From positions 5,551,724-5,615,723 of the forward strand of contig NZ_AP021879.1 in assembly GCF_009689005.1 (NCBI RefSeq): 64,000 nt of DNA, read 5' to 3'. The translations under genes were made by a program, and so were the position numbers. This stretch comes from Desulfosarcina ovata subsp. ovata. GTDB lineage: Bacteria > Desulfobacterota > Desulfobacteria > Desulfobacterales > Desulfosarcinaceae. How positions within the stretch are numbered: position 1 is the stretch's first letter; every line of letters begins with the position of its first letter. Positions 14,665 through 23,311 of the stretch are shown here, one piece after another. Below the pieces are notes generated by a model. The model worked only from the letters and a program-made list of their open reading frames with translations, did no database searches and was not told the DNA's origin.

Positions 14665-16887
14665 TTGAAGGTCATAGAACTTACAATCAATGATCGAAAA
14701 GTTTCCGCAGAAGCAGGAATCAGCATACTTGAGGCGGCAAGGCAAGCCGGTATTTACATTCCGTCACTGTGCTATCATCCGAGCGTACCGTCATCGAACC
14801 TCATGCCGGATAAATTCATTTATCAAGGCGGAAAACGGATTCACAACGAACAGGCCCTCGATGCCGATGCCAATTGTAATTTATGCCTTGTACAGGTACA
14901 TGGGCGAGGGGCTATCGTCAAAGCCTGTGAAACGCCGGTTGAAGCCGGTATGGTGGTGACCACTGAAAATGACGAGATAAAGAAAAAAAGAAAAGAGAGT
15001 CTTACCTCGATCTTGGCCCATCATCCGAATATCTGTCTAACCTGCGACCGGGATCCAAGATGCCCGCCCTTTGGCGTGTGCAGCAGAAGCGCCAACGTGC
15101 CGGATAGATGTGTGGCTTGCCCGGGGTATGCTACCTGTGAGCTTATCCGTATCGTGGGTCACATCGGTATGGTCGGCATCACCATTCCTCGGGAACCTGT
15201 TGACGCTTCTCTCATTGACGATAACCCTTTTCTCGACTTTGATCCCAAATTATGTGTTGGATGCACCCGTTGCATCAGATTCTGCAAAGAGGTTCGAGGA
15301 ATTGGTGCGCTTGGGTATGTTTCAAAGGAGGGACGGATTATTACGGGAACAAAAGCCCCAAGCTTTCAGGAGTCCGGTTGTCATTTTTGCTTCGGATGTG
15401 TTGAAGTTTGTCCCACCGGCGCTCTTGCGGATAAAAAGACCAAATGGAATGAAAAAAAAGAGGGGGAGGAAAGAAAAAAGGATGTGGTGCCCTGTATGGC
15501 CGCATGCCCGCTTCAAATAGATATTCCGGCCTATCTTTACGCCGTTACAAAGAAAAATTATGACGACGCACTAGAGATCATTCAGGAAAAATTGCCTTTT
15601 GCATCCCTATGCGGTCATGTTTGCACCCACCCTTGCGAGTCGGCTTGTCGCCGAAACGAGCTGGACCAACCGGTGGCCATTAAGGCCATTAAACGTTTTG
15701 TCGCCGAAACGGTGCCTTTTGTTGAAACCCCATCAAAAGCGGTGTCTGATAAAAAAGTCGCGGTTGTCGGATCCGGCCCTGCCGGCATGACAGCTGCCTA
15801 TTTTCTAAGAAAAAAGGGTGGACATCAAGTGACCGTTTTTGAGGCGTTTTCAGAAGCTGGCGGCATGCCGCTCACCGGCATCCCCCGATTTCGTCTTCCC
15901 AAGACGGTGTTGAATCTTGAACTTGAGAGGTTAAGGAGAATCGGCGTAGAGATCATTACAAACCAGCCCGTTGAATCTGTCAGCGATCTTTTTAAATCCG
16001 GTTTTAACGCGGTTCTCATATCCATTGGCGCACATGAAGAAATTTTCCTTGGTATTCCCGGTGAAGAGAATCCGGGCATCATGGGAGCGATTGGATTGCT
16101 GCGCAAGGTGAATTCGGGCGAAAAAGTGGATTTGGGCGATCGTGTTGCGATCATCGGTGGCGGGAATGTGGCTTTTGATGCTGCGCGGGTTTCCAAGCGG
16201 TTAGGTGCCAAGGAGGTAACCATTGTCTACCGGCGATCAGAAGAAGAAATGCCTGCCGATGCCGAAGAAGTCAAACAGGCTGCGGATGAGGGTATCAATT
16301 ATATGTACTTGGCCTCGCCTATTCGATACGAGCTGAATGGCAAAAAGATACGTGTCGAGTGTATTAGAAACAAGCTAAAGCGGCCCGATGCCAGCGGCCG
16401 GCCGCGTCCCAAGCCCGTCAAAGGCTCTGAATTTTCTTTTGAGGTGGACCGCGTTATCACAGCCATCGGACAAAACACGAGAATGCTCCAAGAACTGCAT
16501 ACGGATATGGACGTAAACGGCCGGTTCAAGGTTGAGGAGAATACGCTTATGATGAATACCGACGGCGTTTTTGCCGCCGGAGACGCTGTCAGCGGACCCA
16601 AAACCGTCACCACCGCCATTGCCATGGGCGCAAAAGCGGCCAATACCATCAATACTTACCTTGGCGGGCAGATGATCGTTGATTTGGCCACTTTCAATCC
16701 TGAAAACCTACCACAACAACTTGAGCAGGACGATAAATTTCTTGCCAAACGCATGCCCATGCCCCTTCGACCGGTGGAAAATCGGAAGAATAACTTTGAA
16801 CAGGTTGAATTGGGTTTGACGGAAGAAATGGCAGTGGCGGAGGCGAAAAGATGTTTGCGTTGTAGTTTGCGCTTGGGGATAGAATAA
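14665..16887 (+). CDS. NuoG-like/GltD-like fused Fe-S flavoprotein
   Basis: 740 residues using TTG at 14665, which has GGAG 10 bases upstream; TTG 14650 is an alternative. Order of domains: [2Fe-2S] plant-type ferredoxin (about 1-85, CNLCLVQVHG); NuoG-type His/Cys cluster region (about 105-160, HHPNICLTCDRDPRCPPFGV); two [4Fe-4S] motifs (CVGCTRCIRFCKEV, CHFCFGCVEVCPTGAL, about 190-260); then a GltD-type oxidoreductase with its own Cys-rich helical entry (SLCGHVCTHPCESACRR), FAD fold (VAVVGSGPAGMTAAYF) and NAD(P)H fold (VAIIGGGNVAFDAARV), closing with GVFAAGDAVSG. It likely passes NAD(P)H electrons to the PreA-like partner 29 bases upstream. Multi-cluster architecture raises the possibility of flavin-based bifurcation; this is inference only. 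Confidence 0.85.
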   Translation: MKVIELTINDRKVSAEAGISILEAARQAGIYIPSLCYHPSVPSSNLMPDKFIYQGGKRIHNEQALDADANCNLCLVQVHGRGAIVKACETPVEAGMVVTTENDEIKKKRKESLTSILAHHPNICLTCDRDPRCPPFGVCSRSANVPDRCVACPGYATCELIRIVGHIGMVGITIPREPVDASLIDDNPFLDFDPKLCVGCTRCIRFCKEVRGIGALGYVSKEGRIITGTKAPSFQESGCHFCFGCVEVCPTGALADKKTKWNEKKEGEERKKDVVPCMAACPLQIDIPAYLYAVTKKNYDDALEIIQEKLPFASLCGHVCTHPCESACRRNELDQPVAIKAIKRFVAETVPFVETPSKAVSDKKVAVVGSGPAGMTAAYFLRKKGGHQVTVFEAFSEAGGMPLTGIPRFRLPKTVLNLELERLRRIGVEIITNQPVESVSDLFKSGFNAVLISIGAHEEIFLGIPGEENPGIMGAIGLLRKVNSGEKVDLGDRVAIIGGGNVAFDAARVSKRLGAKEVTIVYRRSEEEMPADAEEVKQAADEGINYMYLASPIRYELNGKKIRVECIRNKLKRPDASGRPRPKPVKGSEFSFEVDRVITAIGQNTRMLQELHTDMDVNGRFKVEENTLMMNTDGVFAAGDAVSGPKTVTTAIAMGAKAANTINTYLGGQMIVDLATFNPENLPQQLEQDDKFLAKRMPMPLRPVENRKNNFEQVELGLTEEMAVAEAKRCLRCSLRLGIE

Positions 16888-16903
16888 ATAGGTAAGCTAT
16901 ACT

Positions 16904-17160
16904 TTAAACGTCCACAATCTGCAACAATAGCTCAATGTTCAGCAGTTTTGCCGTATTTTGCACAAGTTTGCACTTTTGATACCTGGCATTATCAAGAACA
17001 ATGGAAATCGGGAAATCACAGTATTTATCGCTGAGCTTAACCAATAGCTGACAAATGCTGTATGAATTGATTTTACCTATGATTTTCCGCTGGACGGCAG
17101 TCGACCCGGGCCAATCCTTGTACTGCAACCCGACGGTCAGGGGGCGAAGGACGTGATAGG
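16904..17160 (-). pseudogene. IS630-family transposase fragment
   Basis: About 80 codons on the minus strand include ISIVLDNARYQKCKLVQNTA, the DDE_3 strand carrying the second catalytic Asp of IS630-type transposases (normally 'LVLDNASFHK'). The start and the third acidic residue are missing, and no terminal repeats are visible. Confidence 0.6.
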
Positions 17161-17166
17161 CGTTGA

Positions 17167-18696
17167 TTATATCCTTTCACGAAGTCCAGTTATTGGACCC
17201 TCGCCGATCTGCAAGTGCAGGGAGGCATTGTCTTTAAACAGCAAGCAATATCGATCGGTTTGAAATACGATGGAATCTTTGCCAGGGAAAGATTCGGGCA
17301 AACGCTTCAAATCCTTGCTTCGAACAGCAAAGTAGACACGCTCCTGGTTCTCTTCAATTTCCGCTGCCTCATTTAAATTACCCGCGAAGCGGGCTTTTCC
17401 CCGGGAATAAAAATCAGCCGAGTAGGGCCGCTTGAATAGATAGACCAATGGACCATTTCCATTGCCACTCATATTCCGATAAGCTGCAACAATCGCCGAT
17501 TGGCTGTTTGCCGAAGGCCCATAACCCATGACGATCCCGACCAGGCCGATCGAAAACAAGAGCAACATGACGAGCGCTCCCCGGCGCAGCACCAAAAAAC
17601 CTTTCAGGGGATTTTCCGGGAAACGGGAACCGGATAGTATCAGTTCGGCCGTCAACAGGGCCAAGGCAGGCAAGCCGGGAAGTACATAGGTCCAAAGGAT
17701 GTTGCTCGCCAATGTGAAAAACACCAAGGGGGCGGCAGCCCAAAGGACCAGATAAAGCCGCCAGCCATCCCCACCGGCAGGTTGTCTCAGCATGCGCATG
17801 CGCGTTTCTTTTTTCAGCACTCCAACCAGGAAGATGGGTGACCACGGCAATGTGCAGGCCAACCCATACAACCAGATCGTGCCTTTGGGTCGCAAATGGG
17901 CATGTCCGTATAGATCTCCCTTCCATCCCGGGATGGTGAAACGGTTCCAATGCTCACCGATGATAAAGTAGTTGAGGAATCCCGGGGTTTTTTGTTCCGC
18001 CAGATAATACCAGGGGGCGCTCAAGCAAATCGTCAGAAATGCGCCGCCCAACCAGGGAAGGCGCTCCCAAACTTCTCTCCAGCAACGCTGCAGGAGTACC
18101 CAAATGCCAATGGGGAAAAGTGTCAGGACCACGGCCACAGGTCCTTTGGCCAACAGGCCGATGGCCAGTCCGACAAAGAAGGCGTATCCCCAGAGTCGGC
18201 CAGCGCGGCCCGATCGGATCAACGCTTGCCAGAATGCCACCATGCAAAGGGTGGTCCCTGCCAGCAGGGCAGGGTCGGTCATCACCGCACCGCTGCTGAC
18301 AAAGAAAAGGGGGGCGGTTGCCAGGACCAGCACCGCAGCCATGGCATGATCACGGCTTCTTTGCCGAACCGCCAGCCGCCATACAAGAACCATTACCGCC
18401 AAGGACATCGCAAAGGAGGGAACCCGGGCCGAAAATTCGTTAATGCCGAACAGCTTCATGGCGCCAGCCGCGAGCCAGGTAGAAAGCGGAGGCTTCCCCC
18501 AGAAGGGAACCCCAAGGCTGTATTGGGGCGTTATCCAATCACCGGTTTCAACCATCAGTCTGGCAATGTTGCCGTAACGCGCTTCGGTTGTGTCGGCCAA
18601 TGGGTAGGCCCCCAGGAACATCAGGCGCAGCGCACCCAGAACAATCAGCAAAACCCACAACCATTTGATGGTTGTCCTGCCATTTTTACGGATCAT
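17167..18696 (-). CDS. ArnT-like family 39 glycosyltransferase
   Basis: 509 residues with about 11-12 hydrophobic segments. The first periplasmic loop YPLADTTEARYGNIARLMVE carries the Asp/Glu pair of GT39/PMT enzymes, and WITPQYSLGVPFWGKPPLS is the hallmark following block. ArnT transfers aminoarabinose from undecaprenyl phosphate to lipid A; relatives add other sugars. A periplasmic C-terminal domain starts near residue 390. The start codon overlaps the stop of the GT2 gene upstream (ATGA), so the polyprenyl-phosphate sugar made by that enzyme is the likely donor. The acceptor (lipid A, O-antigen or protein) is not known. Confidence 0.85.
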   Translation of the reverse strand: MIRKNGRTTIKWLWVLLIVLGALRLMFLGAYPLADTTEARYGNIARLMVETGDWITPQYSLGVPFWGKPPLSTWLAAGAMKLFGINEFSARVPSFAMSLAVMVLVWRLAVRQRSRDHAMAAVLVLATAPLFFVSSGAVMTDPALLAGTTLCMVAFWQALIRSGRAGRLWGYAFFVGLAIGLLAKGPVAVVLTLFPIGIWVLLQRCWREVWERLPWLGGAFLTICLSAPWYYLAEQKTPGFLNYFIIGEHWNRFTIPGWKGDLYGHAHLRPKGTIWLYGLACTLPWSPIFLVGVLKKETRMRMLRQPAGGDGWRLYLVLWAAAPLVFFTLASNILWTYVLPGLPALALLTAELILSGSRFPENPLKGFLVLRRGALVMLLLFSIGLVGIVMGYGPSANSQSAIVAAYRNMSGNGNGPLVYLFKRPYSADFYSRGKARFAGNLNEAAEIEENQERVYFAVRSKDLKRLPESFPGKDSIVFQTDRYCLLFKDNASLHLQIGEGPITGLRERI

Positions 18697-19709
18697 GACC
18701 GAACTCTCTCATCCTGAACCAGTGACAACGTATGCCGTTTGATCGTTTTATAGTGACGATTCACCAGATACAGTGGGCGCTGCTTGGCCTCGATGAACAT
18801 TCTTCCCAGGTATTCGCCGATGATCCCCAGGGCCAGCAACTGCAGCCCACCCAAGAAAGCAATGACGACTATCAAGCTGGGATAGCCGGGAACGGGATCG
18901 CCCGTTAAAAGCGTTTTCAGAAAAACAAACAGCCCATAGAGAAGTGACGCCAGGGAAGTCAAAACGCCTACATAACTGGCGAGTTTGAGTGGCGTTATGG
19001 TAAACGAGGTGAACCCTTCGAGCGCGAAATTCCACAATTGCCAATAGTTCCATTTCGTCTTCCCGGCCTGGCGGGGTTCACGATGATAGGCGATCTCTTT
19101 GGCCGGAAAACCAATCCAGGCGAACAGTCCCTTCATAAAACGGGTACGTTCCAGCATCCGATTGAGGGCATCGATCGCCCTGCGACTCAGCAGCCGGAAA
19201 TCGCCTACATTTTCCGGCACCTGAACGCGTCCGATGAGTCCCATAAGCCAATAAAATGCCGACGCCGAGGTCTTCTTGAGCCAGGTTTCACTTTGTCTGC
19301 TGAGCCGGCGCATGTAGACCATATCGAAGCCGTTGCGCCACTCTTCGACCATCTGTGGAATGAGTTCGGGCGGGTCCTGCAGATCCGCGTCAATGATAAC
19401 GGCGGCATCTCCCGAGGCAAATTCGAGTCCTGCCGTCATCGCAGCCTCTTTACCGAAATTTCGGCTCAAATCGATCACCTGAATACGCTGATCGGTTCGG
19501 GCCATCTCACGCAGGATGCCAAGCGTCTCATCCGTGCTACCGTCGTTAACGAACAAGATCTCAATTTCATCGACCTGAGCCGAAACCAACGCAGCCGAAA
19601 GCCGGGAATGAAATTCGCGGAGAACTTCTTGCTCATTGAAAACCGGAACGATGATCGAAAGTAAGGATCGTCGAGGAGCCTGAAATACAGTGTCCCGTTC
19701 TCTCATCAT
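18693..19709 (-). CDS. polyprenyl-phosphate glycosyltransferase (GtrB/ArnC-like GT2)
   Basis: 338 residues. GT2 catalytic domain about 15-230: LSIIVPVFNEQEVL, VNDGSTDET, DLSRNFGKEAAMTAGLE, and the DxD motif IIDADLQDPPELI. QAGKTKWNYWQLWNFALEG precedes two C-terminal membrane helices (about 240-265 and 275-300), as in GtrB and ArnC. It would build sugar-phospho-undecaprenol on the cytoplasmic face. The GtrA-like gene upstream on the same strand may flip it and the ArnT-like enzyme downstream may use it. The MMRERD start is accepted because an AGGAGA site lies 5-10 bases upstream. Confidence 0.88.
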   Translation of the reverse strand: MMRERDTVFQAPRRSLLSIIVPVFNEQEVLREFHSRLSAALVSAQVDEIEILFVNDGSTDETLGILREMARTDQRIQVIDLSRNFGKEAAMTAGLEFASGDAAVIIDADLQDPPELIPQMVEEWRNGFDMVYMRRLSRQSETWLKKTSASAFYWLMGLIGRVQVPENVGDFRLLSRRAIDALNRMLERTRFMKGLFAWIGFPAKEIAYHREPRQAGKTKWNYWQLWNFALEGFTSFTITPLKLASYVGVLTSLASLLYGLFVFLKTLLTGDPVPGYPSLIVVIAFLGGLQLLALGIIGEYLGRMFIEAKQRPLYLVNRHYKTIKRHTLSLVQDERVRS

Positions 19710-19718
19710 TTCTCCTTA

Positions 19719-19878
19719 AGGGCTCGCGCAAAAATAAATTTGCAAATTGTCAGTGTTCAGGCGCCCGCTCAGCAAGGCGCGGAGACAAAGGAATATCAGG
19801 CATATTCCGTGTTTTCGCAACGCCGCTGAGCGGGATGGATGGGCGCTGAAAATGTGAAGTTATTTTTGCGCGAGCCCT
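19719..19878. repeat. 160-bp inverted-repeat element
   Basis: Perfect 19-base terminal inverted repeats (AGGGCTCGCGCAAAAATAA at the left, its complement at the right) enclose an inner dyad CGCCCGCTCAGC/GCTGAGCGGG. No coding sequence. It looks like a MITE. Its right end provides the last two bases (read on the minus strand, the first) of the GtrA-like stop codon at 19877-19879. Confidence 0.75.
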
Positions 19879-20248
19879 AAAAAGTCCACACTCGATTGAT
19901 GGTAAAACCGACTGAAAACTGTATCCCCGTGGCGAAAACCTGGGCTGGCGCCAGTGACCAGTTCATTTGTGTCAACGCGGTGTTGAGAATCAATCCGTTC
20001 ACACCGGTAGATATCGCCGCAACGGCAATGAACCTGGAAGAGGCGCTGATGTGCCTCCTTGTGCTATGAAAAGTGATGAAATAATTGGCCAGATAGATAA
20101 CCAATGCGCCTGCTATCGCACCGCAGGTCGATGCCCAGAGGGGCTGGAGTGCATACCATCGAACCAGGATCACTAAAAGTGCGTAATGAACCAGTGTGCC
20201 TGCGATACTGGCTCCGAGATATTTCACCACTTGAGTAACGGACTCCAT
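19877..20248 (-). CDS. GtrA-family membrane protein
   Basis: 123 residues from MESVTQVVKYLG; an in-frame ATG at 20293 would add 15 residues but neither start has a strong ribosome site. Four membrane helices, with the typical GtrA blocks KYLGASIAGTLVHYALLVIL and LANYFITFHSTRR, and the end SVGFTINRVWTF. GtrA proteins are thought to flip polyprenyl-linked sugars across the inner membrane. It belongs with the GT2 and ArnT-like genes downstream, though the 160-bp repeat has landed exactly at its stop codon, between it and the GT2 gene. Confidence 0.82.
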   Translation of the reverse strand: MESVTQVVKYLGASIAGTLVHYALLVILVRWYALQPLWASTCGAIAGALVIYLANYFITFHSTRRHISASSRFIAVAAISTGVNGLILNTALTQMNWSLAPAQVFATGIQFSVGFTINRVWTF

Positions 20249-20362
20249 ATCAAGGCGCAGCACGTAGGGTTTCCTTACAAATATTGTGGGCAATCATATC
20301 TCCGGTAACGATTTTCTTCTGGTGGCGCATCAGAAAAAGAAGTAAATCATCCCTTTTCTCAT

Positions 20363-20387
20363 AGTGTTTTTGGCAAGGCCAGAGGGC
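20363..20387. repeat. partial copy of an AAGATAATGTTTTTGG-type repeat
   Basis: GTGTTTTTGGCAAGGCCAGA then GGG matches the left half of the repeat at 63447-63533. Only about 25 bases remain. It lies between the stop of the sulfatase gene and the GtrA gene; 20249-20390 holds nothing else. Confidence 0.5.
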
Positions 20388-20390
20388 GGT

Positions 20391-22343
20391 TTAGGATCCC
20401 CTGCTGTGCCGCATGAGATAATAACCTTCATGATAGGCTTGCATGGGCCACAGGGCGTGGGCCAGCGCTTCTTTCGCCATGGACGGATCCTGCGAAGCTG
20501 GAAACAACGCCCCATCCAAGTAGGAGAACTGCCGTGGGGCCTGGCCTGGCTGTAAAATGGTGATTTGGTCCCCGATTCTGTATGCCATGTTTTGGTTGTA
20601 CTGCATGATGGCGCGACCTTGTTCGTCGGCCTGCAACCGGGTGATGTCACGGCCGATCATGGGGTGTGAACCGGAGATCCCCATGAGCGACAAAAGTGTG
20701 GGCGGAAGGTCGATCTGGCTTACCACAGCCTTATGTACCGCCGGCCGGATTCCAGGGCCGATGATCAAACCCGGAATGTGAAAATGGCTGATCGGAACCA
20801 GTTCAGCACCGCGCACCCGGTTGTCATGATCGGCCACTACCAGGAACAGGGTATTGTTCCAATAGGAGGAGCGGCGGGCCTGCTCGAAAAACCGTCCCAG
20901 GGCATAGTCGGCGTAGCGCACGGCGTTGTGCTCCGGGTTGTCGCTGAGTTCTTCCTTTTTCAAGCGGCCCGAAGGGAATTCGAAGGGAGAGTGGTAAGAG
21001 GAGGTGAACACCAGTCCGAAAAAGGGCTGGTTGCCGTAAGCTTCGAATTCACGGTGTGCCCGGTTGAACAGGTCTTCGTCGCAGACGCCCCACGTCCCCT
21101 TGAAAGTGTATTGATCATAGTCCTTTTCATCCACCACCCGATCAAATCCGTTGGCCATAAAAAAGCCGCGCATGTTATCGAAGTGGCTTTCCCCTCCATA
21201 GACAAAAAGGCTCTGGTAGCCTAATGACTTGAGGTGAGCAGCCAGGTTGTAAAAAGTTTCTCCCCGCGAAGCCAGCTTGACGATGCTGCGGCCCGAAGAG
21301 GGTGGGTAGCCAGTCAGCACCGCTTCAATACCCCTCACTGAACGTGTTCCGGTGGCGTACAGCTCCTCGAACCACAGTCCCTCGCGGGAAAGCTGCGTCA
21401 GTTCAGGCGTCAGGGGGAGGCCCTCCAGATTTTCGACGAACTGTGCTCCGAGGCTTTCCTCCAGAATAATGACAAGATTGAGAGGGGACTTCCGCTCTAC
21501 GGATGCGGGCTGGTAATGCCAGGTGGGGCCGGCTGGGTTGGTAAAAGCATTCTCCGGGTATCCTGTGGCGGAAGTAACCAGACGCAGGATTTCCTTTTCT
21601 GGGAGACGGCCATAGAGGCGGCTGGAGTCCTTTTCGTCTTTCAACTGGTATATGGCATACAGCAACGAATAGGTCGAGTTGAGGGCCAGGTCGTTGACCA
21701 GCGGGTCATTGGTGAAGGCCGCACAACTGATGTTGGCCGGGCGGTGGCCCAGACTGGAACGGGCCCCCAGCACCACGAGGGCCGCGATCAGGGGAAACAG
21801 CAGCAGGCGCCGCAGGAGAGAATTTTGTGGACAGGCCTGCAGGAAACGAGACGAAAAGCGCCAAGCGGCCAGCCCCGCTACGGAAATCAGGAGTACCCCC
21901 AAGAGCAGAAGCGTACGGTATTCTGCCCACAGCATGCCGAAAACCTCAGGGTAATAGAGCAAGTATTCGAAAAACAGACGATTGGGTCGCACTCCGTATT
22001 CGGACAAAAAAGCTGGGGTGGCCACTTCCATGAACACCACCACGACCATGACCAGGCAATACCATCCGCGCATCAGGAGCATGGCCCAGCGTCCGGGGCG
22101 CAACCCCATCCCCGAAGGCAGCCACAGCAGCAGAACAGGGACGAGGAGATAGGATATGAGCTGGATGTCCATCCGCAAGCCGGTAAGGAAAACGCGGGAC
22201 GGTTCGTCTGTAGCAACCACCCGTGGCCAATACCAGGCCACCAGCCCTCCCCTGAAAGTGAGAAATATGACCAGGGTCGAAAAAATGATCCACACAAAAG
22301 GGGACAACAATTTTTCGGTATCTTTGAATTGCAATCTCTTCAT
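20391..22343 (-). CDS. LTA synthase/phosphoglycerol transferase-like sulfatase-fold enzyme
   Basis: 650 residues. Five N-terminal membrane helices (within about 15-190) precede a periplasmic alkaline-phosphatase/sulfatase domain (about 285-640). NLVIILEESLGAQFVENLEG supplies the first metal Glu; LYATGTRSVRGIEAVLTG holds the catalytic Thr; VYGGESHFDNMRGFFMANGF is typical of LtaS/OpgB; VVADHDNRVRG gives the late Asp-His metal ligands. Members move phosphoglycerol or phosphoethanolamine from a phospholipid to an envelope glycan. In a Gram-negative cell the acceptor is probably a periplasmic glucan or an LPS sugar. It precedes a two-component system read divergently. Confidence 0.85.
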   Translation of the reverse strand: MKRLQFKDTEKLLSPFVWIIFSTLVIFLTFRGGLVAWYWPRVVATDEPSRVFLTGLRMDIQLISYLLVPVLLLWLPSGMGLRPGRWAMLLMRGWYCLVMVVVVFMEVATPAFLSEYGVRPNRLFFEYLLYYPEVFGMLWAEYRTLLLLGVLLISVAGLAAWRFSSRFLQACPQNSLLRRLLLFPLIAALVVLGARSSLGHRPANISCAAFTNDPLVNDLALNSTYSLLYAIYQLKDEKDSSRLYGRLPEKEILRLVTSATGYPENAFTNPAGPTWHYQPASVERKSPLNLVIILEESLGAQFVENLEGLPLTPELTQLSREGLWFEELYATGTRSVRGIEAVLTGYPPSSGRSIVKLASRGETFYNLAAHLKSLGYQSLFVYGGESHFDNMRGFFMANGFDRVVDEKDYDQYTFKGTWGVCDEDLFNRAHREFEAYGNQPFFGLVFTSSYHSPFEFPSGRLKKEELSDNPEHNAVRYADYALGRFFEQARRSSYWNNTLFLVVADHDNRVRGAELVPISHFHIPGLIIGPGIRPAVHKAVVSQIDLPPTLLSLMGISGSHPMIGRDITRLQADEQGRAIMQYNQNMAYRIGDQITILQPGQAPRQFSYLDGALFPASQDPSMAKEALAHALWPMQAYHEGYYLMRHSRGS

Positions 22344-22633
22344 AGGGGGATAACGTCCTCGAGTTTGATACGATGCAGGTATACTGACAAGCTAAAATGA
22401 CGCCTGCATGAAGCCGACATTAAAAAAAAGTAATATTGGTGCGGGCGATTGATTTGTCGGGGGCGACCCTGTATACCGGTTTGCAGGTCAAACCGCTTGG
22501 AACGGATTTGTGGCATCCGGCATGCCAACTCACCGGATATGGATGATAGGCAGTCTGCCTAAAAACGTGTAAAAATCATAAATTGGAAGTATAATCGGTA
22601 CAGTAGCGGATTGCGGGAAGGAATGGAAAAGCA
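22344..22633. other. intergenic region between divergent genes
   Basis: No gene is seen. It includes a small dyad, ATCCGG...CCGGAT (22516-22538 area), and AGGCAGTCTGCCT at 22549-22561, either of which could bind a regulator. It must contain the promoters of the sulfatase gene and of the response regulator gene; no clear hexamer pair was found. Confidence 0.35.
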
Positions 22634-23311
22634 ATGCACGTCTTGGTCGTGGAAGATGACGGGGGAACCCGGCGCTTTCTGGAGAAAGGGCTGAAAGAGG
22701 CCGGTTTCGCCGTGGATGCAGTGGCAACGGGTGAAGACGGCCTGTATATGGCGATCCACACGTTGTATGACCTGATCATTCTCGACGTGATGCTGCCGGG
22801 ACCGGACGGTTATGAGGTTCTTGCGGCTCTGCGCAACAGACGGATCGAAACGCCGGTCCTGTTCCTGACAGCCAAGGACAGGAAAAGCGATATCGTACAC
22901 GGGCTCGAACTGGGGGCCGACGATTATTTGGTCAAACCCTTTTCCTTTGCCGAACTGTTAGCCAGGATTCGGGCGGTGGCCCGTAGGGGACAGGCTACCA
23001 GCCCCGACCAAGAGATCGTGATCGGTGACCTCGTTCTGGACCGCTTGAAACGGGAGGTTCACCGTGCCGGAAAAAAAATTGAACTCACCGCCAAGGAGTT
23101 CCAACTACTGGAATACATGATGCGCAATCCGGGGTATGTGCTGACGCGGACCATGATCCTGGAGCAGGTGTGGGGCTATAATTTCGATACCCAGAGCAAC
23201 ATTATCGATGTCCACATCAACCGGTTGCGGGCCAAGGTGGACAAGGGGTTCGGCAAAAAGATGCTCCGCACGATAAGGGGAATGGGGTATGTTATCGAAA
23301 CGGCTGCGTAA
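22634..23311 (+). CDS. OmpR-family response regulator
   Basis: 225 residues. The receiver domain (1-115) has the acidic pair in VVEDD, the phosphoacceptor Asp in LIILDVMLPGPDG (about residue 51), and Lys in DDYLVKPFSFAEL. The C-terminal winged helix (about 128-225) has the transcription-loop ELTAKEFQLLEYMMRNPGYV and ends IRGMGYVIE. The sequence is of the CusR/CopR/HprR type, which often respond to metals or oxidants. The ATG has GGAAGGAA upstream. Its end overlaps the histidine kinase gene by 23 bases. Confidence 0.9.
   Translation: MHVLVVEDDGGTRRFLEKGLKEAGFAVDAVATGEDGLYMAIHTLYDLIILDVMLPGPDGYEVLAALRNRRIETPVLFLTAKDRKSDIVHGLELGADDYLVKPFSFAELLARIRAVARRGQATSPDQEIVIGDLVLDRLKREVHRAGKKIELTAKEFQLLEYMMRNPGYVLTRTMILEQVWGYNFDTQSNIIDVHINRLRAKVDKGFGKKMLRTIRGMGYVIETAA

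Noticed and set aside
18039..18717. Long open frames on the plus strand opposite the ArnT-like gene (and similar shadows opposite 20391-22343, 53000-54200 and 58000-59500)
   Set aside because: They are antisense shadows of GC-rich genes, with no protein-family features or ribosome sites.
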